From NCBI GenBank assembly GCA_045807945.1, contig JBJMGI010000010.1, positions 1-43,142 on the forward strand: a DNA stretch of 43,142 bases, in the 5' to 3' direction. The first letter of the stretch is position 1; each line of letters begins with the position of its first letter. This document shows, one piece after another, positions 15,613 to 23,145 of the stretch. The notes beneath the pieces are model-generated. The model did not search any database. It had not been told where the DNA came from and worked only from the letters and a program-made list of their open reading frames with translations. The DNA comes from CAVQGF01 sp045807945. Its GTDB lineage: Bacteria > Acidobacteriota > Terriglobia > Terriglobales > Acidobacteriaceae. The position numbers were made by a program, and so were the translations under genes.

Positions 15613-16971
15613 TCAGCAGCGGACGATCTTCGGCGAGCTGATCCCGCGGGTCGCGTTGCGCGTATCCACTACGAGCTGCGCGTCGCGAACGATGCCCTTG
15701 TAGTCGTAGTCGGAGTGGTCGGTCACAATAAGCACGCAGTCGTACTGGCCCAGGTTGGTCAGCTCCGAGCGCTTCATCTGCAGGTCGTAATGGCGCCCGC
15801 TTCCGATGGTGGGGAAATACGGATCGTTGTAGCTAACATTCGCGCCGTCACGTTGCAGCAACTCGATGATCTTCAGCGCCGGTGACTCGCGCAGGTCGTC
15901 GATGTCTCGCTTGTAGGAAACGCCGAGCACCAGAACCTTCGATCCATTGACGGCTTTCTTCGAGTGGTTCAGCGCCGCGCCTACGGCAGAAACAACGTGA
16001 TACGGCATCGCGGTATTCACTTCACCTGAAAGCTCGATGAAGCGTGTGTGGAAATCGAACTGCTTAGCCTTCCACGAAAGATAAAAAGGATCGATCGGGA
16101 TGCAGTGTCCGCCCAGTCCCGGGCCGGGGTAGAACGGGTGGAACCCAAACGGCTTCGTTGATGCCGCTTCGATCACTTCCCAGATGTCGATTCCCATGCG
16201 CAGGCAGAGCTGCTTCAACTCGTTGACCAACGCGATGTTCACGCAGCGGTAGATGTTCTCCAGCAGCTTCGTCATCTCCGCCGCCGCGGGCGTGGAAACG
16301 CGCACCGTCCGATTGAAGATGCTGCCATAAAGAGCGGCCGCGAGGTCGGTTGCAGTCGCGTCTACTCCACCGACGACCTTCGGAATGTCGCGCCGCGCGA
16401 CCGTATCGTTGCCCGGATCTTCGCGCTCAGGGGAGAACGCCACGAAGAAATCTTTCCCTTCTCCGCGCGAGACCTTCAGGCCCTTTTTGTTCTGCGATTC
16501 CAGGATCGGCAGCAGAACTTCTTCCGTCGTCCCCGGATACGTCGTACTCTCGAGCAAAACCAACTGCCCGGCTCTCAAGTGTGGCGCCAGAGCTTCCGCC
16601 GTAGACGTGATGTAGCTTAGGTCGGGCTCGCGATTTTCGTTCAGCGGCGTGGGCACGCAGATAACGATCGCGTCCATAGTCTCGATTTGCTTGAAATCCG
16701 TCGTAGCGGAAAACCCGCCCTTGCGCGCGGTAGCGATGTCCGTCGGCGGAATGCGATGAATGTAAGACCCGTCAGCATTCAGCGTTTCAACCTTTTTGCG
16801 GTCGATGTCGAAGCCGGTGACGACAAACTTCTCCTCCGAGAAGAGCAGCGTCAACGGCAGCCCGACGTATCCAAGCCCAATGATTCCCACTCGTGCAGTA
16901 CGAGCTTCGATCTTTTGTTGAAGGGCGGTAGCGAGCGTAGACGAAGAGGCGGTTTTTGGAGTGCTGGACAT
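15613..16971 (-). CDS. Nucleotide-sugar 6-dehydrogenase (UDP-GlcNAc type, WbpA-like)
   Basis: This 452-residue NAD-dependent dehydrogenase has the N-terminal Rossmann motif GLGYVGLPL (about 34-42), the central helix ENIYRCVNIALVNEL, the catalytic GGHCIPIDPFYL with the nucleophilic Cys, and a C-terminal UDP-binding domain (LGVSYKRDIDDLRESP). The FHPFYPGPG block before the Cys resembles UDP-N-acetylglucosamine dehydrogenases of the WbpA/TviB group more than UDP-glucose dehydrogenases; that is a judgement by eye. It makes uronic-acid sugar nucleotides for surface polysaccharide. No Shine-Dalgarno precedes its ATG; the 35-base upstream gap ends in an A-tract. Confidence 0.9.
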   Translation of the reverse strand: MSSTPKTASSSTLATALQQKIEARTARVGIIGLGYVGLPLTLLFSEEKFVVTGFDIDRKKVETLNADGSYIHRIPPTDIATARKGGFSATTDFKQIETMDAIVICVPTPLNENREPDLSYITSTAEALAPHLRAGQLVLLESTTYPGTTEEVLLPILESQNKKGLKVSRGEGKDFFVAFSPEREDPGNDTVARRDIPKVVGGVDATATDLAAALYGSIFNRTVRVSTPAAAEMTKLLENIYRCVNIALVNELKQLCLRMGIDIWEVIEAASTKPFGFHPFYPGPGLGGHCIPIDPFYLSWKAKQFDFHTRFIELSGEVNTAMPYHVVSAVGAALNHSKKAVNGSKVLVLGVSYKRDIDDLRESPALKIIELLQRDGANVSYNDPYFPTIGSGRHYDLQMKRSELTNLGQYDCVLIVTDHSDYDYKGIVRDAQLVVDTRNATRGISSPKIVRC

Positions 16972-17006
16972 AGTTTTTTTAGAAGGGGGACACTGATTCT
17001 ACCATC

Positions 17007-18809
17007 TCAGGCAGGCATTACCGGCGCTGGTTCTTCCGCGTACATAGCATTGATCTGCTCAGCATACTTCTTTTCCACCACTTTGCGTTTCAGCTTCATG
17101 CTGGGAGTGATCTCCCCGGTCGCGATGGTGAATTCGTCAGGAACCAGAAGTACTTTCTTCAGCTGCTCGAATTTGGCGAGCCCCTGATTCAGCTCGTGCA
17201 CGATGCCTTCGTACAGGTCTTTGACCTGCCTGCGATCGATCAGCTCGCGCCGGTCTGAGAACGCGATTCCGTGCTCCCGCGCCCATGTTTCCAAAGCTGA
17301 GAACTGCGGCGCGATCAGGACAGAAGGGAACTTTCTGCGATCCCCTAATACGGCGGCCTCAGCGACGAGTGCATTCGCTTTCAGCTTGCCTTCGATCGGC
17401 TGAGGCGCGATGAATTTTCCGCCGGATGTCTTGATCAGATCTTTCTTGCGATCAGTGATGCTCAGGTATCCGTCGGCATCGATGCCGCCAATATCGCCAG
17501 TCTTGAACCATCCATCGGCGAATGCATCGCGCGTCTCCTGCTCGCGTTGCCAGTAGCCGTGAAAAACGGCAGGCCCGCGCACCAGGATCTCGCCATCTTC
17601 AGCGATGCGGCACTCCATGTTCGGCAGCGGCATTCCGACCGTTCCAATGCGATGGTTCACCGGAGTATTGATCGCGATCACCGGCGAGGTCTCAGTCAGC
17701 CCGTAACCTTCGTGGATTCGGATGCTCATGCATGCGTACCACCGTGCCAGGTCATAGCCCAGCGGCGCACCACCGGAGATGAAGAAGCGTCCGCGTCCGC
17801 CGAAGCCAGCCTTGATCTTCGAGTAGACGAGCGCATTCGCCAGCTTCCAACTCAAGTTCGATGGAATCTTCCCGGCGAGCACCGGCTGCAGGTTGGCCTC
17901 GCCAACGTTCATCGCCCAATCCAAGATTCTCTTCTTCAGCCCGCTGGAAGCTTTGGAACGCGCCTTCTCCCGCACCTTTTCATAGACCCTAGGCACGGCC
18001 ACAATGATCGTTGGCTGTATCTCGAGCAGCGCCTGCGGCAGTTCCTCGATATGCGGGCAATAGGCGACAACCACGCCGTGCAGATAGAGGCAGTAATCTA
18101 GATGCCGCGCGGTGATGTGTGAAAGCGGAAGGAACGAGATCCCAATATCCCCGTTGACAAAGTTGAACAATGCCAGCGAGTGCGACATGTTGGACGCGAT
18201 GTTCCCATGCGTAAGCATCACGCCCTTCGGTGTGCCCGTAGTTCCGGAGGTGTAGATCAAGGTTGCGAGATCATCCGGCTGGATAGAGCGTGCTTTCGCT
18301 CGCCATCTCTCCCCTGCATCCCCGCTCGGTGCGCCAGAAATCAGTGATTTCCAGGAAAACACTCGCGCGTTGGTTTTCTTCTGCAAGTCGTCGATCGGGA
18401 CGTCGTCGAAAACAACCACCTTCTCGACCGTGACTGCGTTCTGAATGGAGACGAACTTCTCGAACTGCTCGCGTGTGGAGAGAAACAACACGCGAGCTCC
18501 TGAGTCTTTCAGGATCACCGCCGCCTGCTCGGCTATCAGCGTCGCATAAATCGGAACATCTACAACGCCGATGGAAACTGCTGCGAAATCCGTTATCGCC
18601 CACTCCGGACGGTTCTCGCTGAAAATGGCAACGCGCTCGCCGCTCGATATTCCCCATGAGTCCAGCGTTCCCGCCAGCGATACCACCGCCTGATGAAGCT
18701 CCTTGGAGCTGATCTCGGTCCAGGCCCCACTTGCCTTATGCTTCGCCACGCACGAGGCGTCGCGCTCGATCGCTGCCATCACGATGTCGACCAGTGTGAA
18801 CGGGCCCAT
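17007..18809 (-). CDS. Long-chain acyl-CoA ligase (AMP-forming)
   Basis: This 600-residue ANL-superfamily enzyme of the FAA1/COG1022 type has the P-loop YTSGTTGTPKG (about 191-201), the GYGLTETSP motif, the adenylate-binding GWFKTGDIG...GYLSITDRKKDL, and the hinge and lysine region TSGGKFIAPQPIE. It activates fatty acids to acyl-CoA in two steps via an acyl-adenylate. It starts 2 bases after the stop of the TetR regulator, so the pair is one unit; a FadR-like control of fatty-acid use is a natural reading. Confidence 0.95.
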   Translation of the reverse strand: MGPFTLVDIVMAAIERDASCVAKHKASGAWTEISSKELHQAVVSLAGTLDSWGISSGERVAIFSENRPEWAITDFAAVSIGVVDVPIYATLIAEQAAVILKDSGARVLFLSTREQFEKFVSIQNAVTVEKVVVFDDVPIDDLQKKTNARVFSWKSLISGAPSGDAGERWRAKARSIQPDDLATLIYTSGTTGTPKGVMLTHGNIASNMSHSLALFNFVNGDIGISFLPLSHITARHLDYCLYLHGVVVAYCPHIEELPQALLEIQPTIIVAVPRVYEKVREKARSKASSGLKKRILDWAMNVGEANLQPVLAGKIPSNLSWKLANALVYSKIKAGFGGRGRFFISGGAPLGYDLARWYACMSIRIHEGYGLTETSPVIAINTPVNHRIGTVGMPLPNMECRIAEDGEILVRGPAVFHGYWQREQETRDAFADGWFKTGDIGGIDADGYLSITDRKKDLIKTSGGKFIAPQPIEGKLKANALVAEAAVLGDRRKFPSVLIAPQFSALETWAREHGIAFSDRRELIDRRQVKDLYEGIVHELNQGLAKFEQLKKVLLVPDEFTIATGEITPSMKLKRKVVEKKYAEQINAMYAEEPAPVMPA

Positions 18810-18811
18810 GC

Positions 18812-19423
18812 TTATGCCCTCAATCCTGAGATGATTACGTCAGAGATGGCGACTGCTGCGCCTTCGAGAGGATAATCGTGGTCGCTCAGTACCCAGGAAG
18901 TCACCATTTCGTCGAGCGCACCAAAGAAGCAGTTGGCAACGATCTTGTCGGAGATGCCGCGACGGAAGGCGCCGGACTCCTGTCCGCGGATCACGATCTC
19001 GCGTATCAGGTTGAAATACTCCTTCAGCTGCGTGCGCGAGAACTCAGCCAGGAACTTCGCGCTGTGGCGCAGCTCCGTCTGGAAGACGGCGGCCATGGCG
19101 CGGTTAGCTCCCAGAGCGGCGAGATGAAGGTGGGCCAGATGGCTCAACTGGGCTGCCGGGTCATGTATCTCCTTCAGTTCAGCTCGCGCGCGCGAAAGGA
19201 ATTTTGCAAAGGCGGACGATATCGCCGCCTTCAGGATCTCTTCCTTGTTCTTGAAGTAAAGATAGATAGTTCCGTCGGCCACGCCGGCTCGGTCGGCGAT
19301 TTCGGATACGCGCGCCTGGAAATATCCGTGCTCCGCGATCACCAGCACAGCTGCATCGAGTATGCGGTGATACTTGTCCGACTGCCTGCGACGGGCTGCA
19401 CTGCCGTCTGAATGAGCCCTCAC
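18812..19423 (-). CDS. TetR/AcrR family regulator, probable fatty-acid regulator
   Basis: The N-terminal TetR helix-turn-helix is clear: KYHRILDAAVLVIAEHGY, then SEIADRAGVADGTIYLYFKNKEEIL. The C-terminal ligand domain is helical. The open frame reaches a TTG at 19531 with no ribosome site and atypical sequence. I prefer GTG 19423, giving 203 residues, a normal TetR length; the start remains uncertain. Linkage to an acyl-CoA ligase suggests an acyl-CoA-responsive repressor like Bacillus FadR, as an inference. It is divergent from the selenoperoxiredoxin gene and might read the same intergenic region. Confidence 0.85.
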   Translation of the reverse strand: MRAHSDGSAARRRQSDKYHRILDAAVLVIAEHGYFQARVSEIADRAGVADGTIYLYFKNKEEILKAAISSAFAKFLSRARAELKEIHDPAAQLSHLAHLHLAALGANRAMAAVFQTELRHSAKFLAEFSRTQLKEYFNLIREIVIRGQESGAFRRGISDKIVANCFFGALDEMVTSWVLSDHDYPLEGAAVAISDVIISGLRA

Positions 19424-19589
19424 TCGGCCGTCGCTCGGCTCATGTATGCGCGTCTTCTCGTCAATGGAAACTTTGGATCGCAAAGCGTGAGCCGAGAGGG
19501 GACAAATCTGCCAGCGTTTCGGCAAGAACAATGTATCGGTAAACGTTCCAAAAGGGAAACCGGATCTCCCGCCATTCGTCTCTAAGTGG

Positions 19590-19621
19590 TTGACTCAGCA
19601 CTGCTGTGCAGGTACGCTGAG
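19590..19621 (+). promoter_or_regulatory. Putative promoter and dyad before the selenoperoxiredoxin
   Basis: TTGACT (19590-19595), 17-base spacer, TACGCT (19613-19618): good -35, weak -10. An inverted repeat CTCAGC (19594-19599)/GCTGAG (19616-19621) overlaps both boxes, with GCAC/GTGC inside. That is the geometry of a repressor site or an activator-dependent promoter. Confidence 0.4.
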
Positions 19622-19640
19622 CAACTACTCGAGGTGAAGA

Positions 19641-20231
19641 ATGTCTTTCCGCCGAAAAGCCGCGGCCGTTAGCGCGATTGCCCTCTTCTGCGCAGCAACG
19701 CTCGCGTCCGCTCAAGCTTCCGCCAAGAAGGTGGAAGCTGCCAAACCCGCTCTTAAGCTGAAGGTCGGCGACATCGCTCCTGACTTCACCCTCAAGACCA
19801 TGACAGCCGATGGTCTCAAAGACATTTCCTTGCACGACTACAAAGGTAAGAAGAATGTAGTGCTCGCCTTTTATGTCTTCGCTTTCACGGGTGGTTGAAC
19901 CGAGGAGATGAAGAACTTCCAGAAAAGCATCAAGTCTCTGGAAGCTTCTGACACCCAGGTTCTGGGTGTGAGCATGGACAGCCCCTTCGCGAACAAAGCC
20001 TTTGGCGACCAGATCGGTGTTACGTTCCCGCTGCTTAGCGATTGGGGCGGCAAGATCTCGAAAGAGTACGGTGTGCTGCAGAATATCGGCAAGCTGAACT
20101 ACGAAGCCTCACGTCGCGTGACCTACATGATCGACAAGTCGGGAAAGATCTCCGAGGTTCAGGTGGACAGCGAAGCCATTGATCCTACAAAGATCGTCCA
20201 GGCTTGCGAACGCGCCAAGCACAAAAGCTAA
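19641..20231 (+). CDS. Secreted peroxiredoxin, selenoprotein with in-frame UGA (Sec86)
   Basis: A signal peptide (residues 1-24, ending LASAQ) is followed by an AhpC/TSA fold: KVGDIAPDFTL, then KKNVVLAFYVFAFTGG, then an in-frame TGA at 19896-19898, then TEEMKNFQ and the rest of the fold (VLGVSMDSP, FPLLSDW, RRVTYMIDKSGKI) in the same frame to TAA at 20231. The TGA falls exactly where relatives have the peroxidatic Cys of an AFTPGCT-type motif, giving TGGUT. Total is 196 residues with selenocysteine at 86. Standard gene callers would split it at 19898/19908. A hairpin at 19916-19944 is a candidate SECIS. Cys near the C-terminus (QACERAK) could resolve the selenenic acid. GAGGTG (19631-19636) is the ribosome site. 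The product is predicted to reduce peroxides in the periplasm. A nonsense mutation is the alternative, less likely. Confidence 0.85.
19916..19944 (+). promoter_or_regulatory. Candidate bacterial SECIS hairpin
   Basis: CTTCCAGA (19916-19923) pairs perfectly with TCTGGAAG (19937-19944), leaving a 13-base loop AAAGCATCAAGTC. The stem begins 17 bases after the UGA and the loop lies 25 bases after it, within the range described for bacterial SECIS elements. G is the fourth loop base. An extra A-T pair past an A-C mismatch would bring G to the second position of a 9-base loop. Confidence 0.5.
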
Positions 20232-20252
20232 GCTTCACGGTTGGTGAACAGT

Positions 20253-20933
20253 ATGAGTGGAAGTCCCTCTTCCGCCATCGAGGTTCGAAGCGGCCACGCG
20301 GCTGCTCTGCGGCAGAAAGTGGCGCTCGTGCGCGGTCCCAGTGGCGAACGTTTCTGGATCCGCCCTGACCTGAAGCAGATCTTTCCGGAGTTTCTCTTCC
20401 TCTCGCATTGCATCATCCGCGCCAGTGTTCCGCTGATGCGAACCGCCGTCGATCTCGCTAGGACCCGTTCGCATGAGCCGGTCTCCCGCGCCCTGGTTGA
20501 ATATTTTTCTCACCACGTCACCGAAGAAGCCGATCACGACACGTGGCTGCTCGACGATATGGAATCGCTCGGCCTGGCTCGCGACCAAGTTCTGCAGCGC
20601 ATCCCGCCGGCGGAAGTCGCCGAGCTCGTCGGAGCGCAGTATTACTGGATGCACCATTCCGATCCCGTTGCCTTGCTCGGCTACGTCGCAGTGCTCGAAG
20701 GCGATCCGCCGCTTGAGGAGGAACTCGAAGCTGCCGCAAACCGCACAGGTCTGCCGCACGATGCGTTCCGCACCTTCATCAGCCACGCCAAGCTCGACCC
20801 GAACCACAAGCAAGAGCTGGATGACTTTATCGATTCGCTGCCGCTGAGCCCTGAGCAGGAAGCGCTGATATCGGTCAGCGCGATCACCACGATGGCAGGA
20901 CTGCGCCGCGTATTCGCGACACTCACTCCCTGA
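20253..20933 (+). CDS. Heme-oxygenase-fold di-iron oxidase (HDO superfamily)
   Basis: This 226-residue helical protein of the iron-containing redox enzyme type (Haem_oxygenas_2) has a full six-ligand set in the right order: Glu91 and His94 (EEADHD), Glu148 (VAVLEG), then His177, Asp181 and His184 (HAKLDPNH). This E-x2-H...E...H-x3-D-x2-H pattern is that of di-iron HDOs such as UndA, BesC and SznF, which use O2 for decarboxylation, C-C cleavage or N-oxygenation. True heme oxygenases and PqqC/TenA lack it. ATG 20253 has GGTGA 5 bases upstream; TTG 20241 and GTG 20244 are alternatives. It lies 21 bases after the selenoprotein and 11 before the radical SAM gene, so it probably acts in the same pathway, perhaps on the peptide. 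Confidence 0.82.
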   Translation: MSGSPSSAIEVRSGHAAALRQKVALVRGPSGERFWIRPDLKQIFPEFLFLSHCIIRASVPLMRTAVDLARTRSHEPVSRALVEYFSHHVTEEADHDTWLLDDMESLGLARDQVLQRIPPAEVAELVGAQYYWMHHSDPVALLGYVAVLEGDPPLEEELEAAANRTGLPHDAFRTFISHAKLDPNHKQELDDFIDSLPLSPEQEALISVSAITTMAGLRRVFATLTP

Positions 20934-20944
20934 CCAAGGCCTGT

Positions 20945-22822
20945 ATGCCCCCCATTCCAAAGATCGCGCTCATCAACATGCCCTTCTCTACGGCCAACAG
21001 GCCCGTTTTGGGTATATCCCTTCTGCAGGCTGGGCTACGTAGAAAAGGCATGGAGTGCGATATCCATTATTTCAATCTGCGTTTCGCAGGGCGCGTCGGA
21101 CTAAAGGACTTCACGGCGGTCGCCTACAGCATGATCGAAGAATCGCTCGCAGGCGAGTGGGTCTTTCGCGATGAGATTTTCGGCAAGCCCACCGGCCTTG
21201 CCCAGCATTATCTGGAGGAAATCCCGCTCAAAAAATTCTCCCGTTTCTTCAACTTCGAACTGGTCATGTCGTTGCTGAAGCTGAAAGAAGCCGCCCATGG
21301 CTTCATCGAGGACTGCCTCACAGCAAAGGATTGGGGCAGCTACGCGGTCGTTGGGTTTACCAGTACCTTCCAACAGAACTTGGCGTCACTGGCTCTCGCC
21401 CGCCGGATCAAAGAAAAATATCCCAATGTTCTGATCGCCTTTGGCGGCAGCAATTGCGAAGGCGAAATGGGGATCGAGCTGCATCGGCGTTTTCCCTTCG
21501 TCGACGTAGTCTGCTCCGGCGAAGGCGATCTCAATTTCCCAGAATTCCTCGAGCGCGTCAGCAAGGGTGAGCCCGCTTCCGGGATCCAGCTCGACGGCAT
21601 CATCAACCGCCGTGGTGGTGAAACCGTCATCCCGAAAAACATTGTCTGCCCACTCGAGAAACTGGACGAACTCCCCATACCTTCTTACGACGACCACTTC
21701 GACCAACTGCGCGAGTACGGGCTGCTCGAGAGCGTTGAAACCGTGGTCCCGCTCGAAACCTCGCGTGGATGCTGGTGGGGCGCAAAGCAGCACTGCACTT
21801 TCTGCGGCTTGAATGGTTCGACGATGAGCTACCGCAGCAAATCTCCGCAGCGCGCGCTCGATGAGATCGAAGAACTCGGCCGCAAGTACGGCAAAGTCTT
21901 TCATGTCGCCGACAACATCATGGATATGAAGTATCTCGATACCGTCATCCCCGAGCTGATCGAGCGCGACGCCGGATACAACTTCTATTTCGAAGTGAAG
22001 GTGAATCTTAAAAAGGAGCACCTGCGCAAGCTTGCACTCGCCGGCATGGTCCACCTGCAGCCTGGGATCGAGAACCTGAGCACGTCGGTGTTGAAGCTGA
22101 TGCGCAAGGGATGCACCTTCCTGCAGAACGTGCAATTCCTGAAGTGGACCCGCCAATTCGAGATCGAAGGGATCTGGAACTTCCTTTATGGCTTCCCCGG
22201 CGAGGAAAAGGACGCATACCGGGACGTCGCCCGCCATGTACCAGCGTTAGTTCACCTGCGTCCGCCGGAGGTCTGCTGCAAGGTCCGGTTCGACCGATTC
22301 AGCCCGTACTTTACGGAATCTGAGCGGTTCGGATTGCGTGACCGTCACACCCACGCCGCATACGCGTATGTTTATCCCTTTGAGGAAGAGACCTTGTCCA
22401 AGCTGGCCTATTACTTCGAGTACGACTTCGACGGGAAACAGGAGATCGACGAATACGCGAAGCCTGCCATTGACTTGATCACTGCGTGGCAAAAAGGTGG
22501 CGGCACGGCCGTTCTCGACGCTCACGTCTTACCCGGGGAACTCTCCATCATAGACACCCGCTTTGGAGAGAAGAGGGAATACCGCCTCACTGGATTCGAG
22601 CGGGAACTTTACCTTCATTGTGACGAGAGCCGGTCTTTCGGTTCCATTACACGTAAGTTTCCCGAGGCCACAACAAATGCGCTCCAAACCGCGCTCGATC
22701 GGTTCCTGGCTAACCGGCTGATGGTTCAGGAAGGCAACTCGTATTTAAGCCTGGCCGTGCTGCGCGGCGAAGCGATGCCAAAAGTGGAATTGGCGACTCA
22801 GGAATTGCGAGTTCTTGGTTGA
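20945..22822 (+). CDS. B12-binding radical SAM enzyme, RiPP-maturation type
   Basis: This 625-residue protein has an N-terminal cobalamin-binding Rossmann-like domain (about 5-240, starting IALINMPFS and including VVGFTSTFQQN and CSGEGD). A radical SAM domain follows, with the cluster motif C276-x7-C284-x2-C287 in RGCWWGAKQHCTFCG. The C-terminal tail (about 546-612) resembles a PqqD-like winged helix, a known precursor-recognition element. The LPIPSYDDHF and GCWWG-type blocks match the family annotated as RiPP maturation radical SAM C-methyltransferases. It probably methylates an unactivated carbon of a peptide. AAGG lies 5 bases before ATG 20945. Its own stop codon is embedded in the promoter of the next gene, a 58-residue peptide. 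Confidence 0.88.
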   Translation: MPPIPKIALINMPFSTANRPVLGISLLQAGLRRKGMECDIHYFNLRFAGRVGLKDFTAVAYSMIEESLAGEWVFRDEIFGKPTGLAQHYLEEIPLKKFSRFFNFELVMSLLKLKEAAHGFIEDCLTAKDWGSYAVVGFTSTFQQNLASLALARRIKEKYPNVLIAFGGSNCEGEMGIELHRRFPFVDVVCSGEGDLNFPEFLERVSKGEPASGIQLDGIINRRGGETVIPKNIVCPLEKLDELPIPSYDDHFDQLREYGLLESVETVVPLETSRGCWWGAKQHCTFCGLNGSTMSYRSKSPQRALDEIEELGRKYGKVFHVADNIMDMKYLDTVIPELIERDAGYNFYFEVKVNLKKEHLRKLALAGMVHLQPGIENLSTSVLKLMRKGCTFLQNVQFLKWTRQFEIEGIWNFLYGFPGEEKDAYRDVARHVPALVHLRPPEVCCKVRFDRFSPYFTESERFGLRDRHTHAAYAYVYPFEEETLSKLAYYFEYDFDGKQEIDEYAKPAIDLITAWQKGGGTAVLDAHVLPGELSIIDTRFGEKREYRLTGFERELYLHCDESRSFGSITRKFPEATTNALQTALDRFLANRLMVQEGNSYLSLAVLRGEAMPKVELATQELRVLG

Positions 22823-22846
22823 CACGCAAAAGCCCGGTGCTATCAT
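22819..22846 (+). promoter_or_regulatory. Near-consensus promoter for the peptide gene
   Basis: TTGACA (22819-22824, 6/6), 16-base spacer, TATCAT (22841-22846, 5/6). The -35 box overlaps the TGA stop of the radical SAM gene. Predicted transcript start is near 22853, about 40 nt before ATG 22894. It is the best sigma70 match I found in the window. Confidence 0.75.
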
Positions 22847-22893
22847 CCGTGTACGGCAACGAACAAATTAGTCGGCAGCTGGAAGGAGACCTT

Positions 22894-23070
22894 ATGTCGA
22901 ACCTGGAAAAATTCGTAGCAGCCGGAATCGTGAAGGCTGATACGGTCACCGAACAGGAAAAGGCCCTCATTGAACGACTCACGCCCGAGGAGCAATCAGC
23001 AATGCTGAGGATCCATGGTGCGGGTCCCTCGATTCAGCGGGCGAATAGCTCGGGGAACATTGTTTTTTAA
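22894..23070 (+). CDS. 58-residue candidate RiPP precursor peptide
   Basis: AAGGAG lies 5-6 bases before ATG 22894. The first about 40 residues are charged and helical (NLEKFVAAGIV, then TEQEKALIERLTPEEQSAML), like a leader. They are followed by RIHGAG and a short neutral tail, PSIQRANSSGNIVF. The GAG at 42-44 resembles a double-glycine-type cleavage point, and the tail would be the core. It has no Cys and few hydroxyl residues, so lanthionine or thiazole chemistry is unlikely. Ile, Val, Phe, Gln and Asn carbons could be methylated or oxidised. It has its own strong promoter and terminator, as peptide substrates often do next to their enzymes. No peptidase or exporter gene adjoins. It could instead be a small regulatory protein. 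Confidence 0.7.
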   Translation: MSNLEKFVAAGIVKADTVTEQEKALIERLTPEEQSAMLRIHGAGPSIQRANSSGNIVF

Positions 23071-23097
23071 CCTTCAAATCCGAATCAGTACCCTACA

Positions 23098-23123
23098 TCG
23101 CCAGCCTCACGCTGGCGATTTTT
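23098..23123 (+). terminator. Rho-independent terminator after the peptide gene
   Basis: TCGCCAGC (23098-23105), loop CTCAC, GCTGGCGA (23111-23118), then five T (23119-23123). It closes the peptide transcript and separates it from the phosphatase gene. Confidence 0.88.
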
Positions 23124-23145
23124 GTTGCTGCTGACCCGATTCGAA

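Noticed and set aside
19424..19531. N-terminal extension of the TetR regulator to TTG 19531
   Set aside because: No ribosome site, atypical sequence and a length longer than the family. GTG 19423 gives a normal TetR N-terminus.
19896..19898. Reading the TGA as a true stop, giving an 85-residue fragment or pseudogene
   Set aside because: The peroxiredoxin fold continues in the same frame without any other lesion, and the TGA sits exactly at the catalytic Cys position. Selenocysteine is the simpler explanation, pending a check of the Sec machinery.
20253..20933. Heme oxygenase, PqqC or thiaminase TenA
   Set aside because: The six-residue E/H/E/H/D/H pattern is that of di-iron HDO enzymes rather than the single proximal His of heme oxygenases or the TenA/PqqC active site.
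23122..23145. TTG 23122 as start of the phosphatase gene
   Set aside because: It lies within the T-run of the terminator after the peptide gene and has no ribosome site; ATG 23146 is more plausible.
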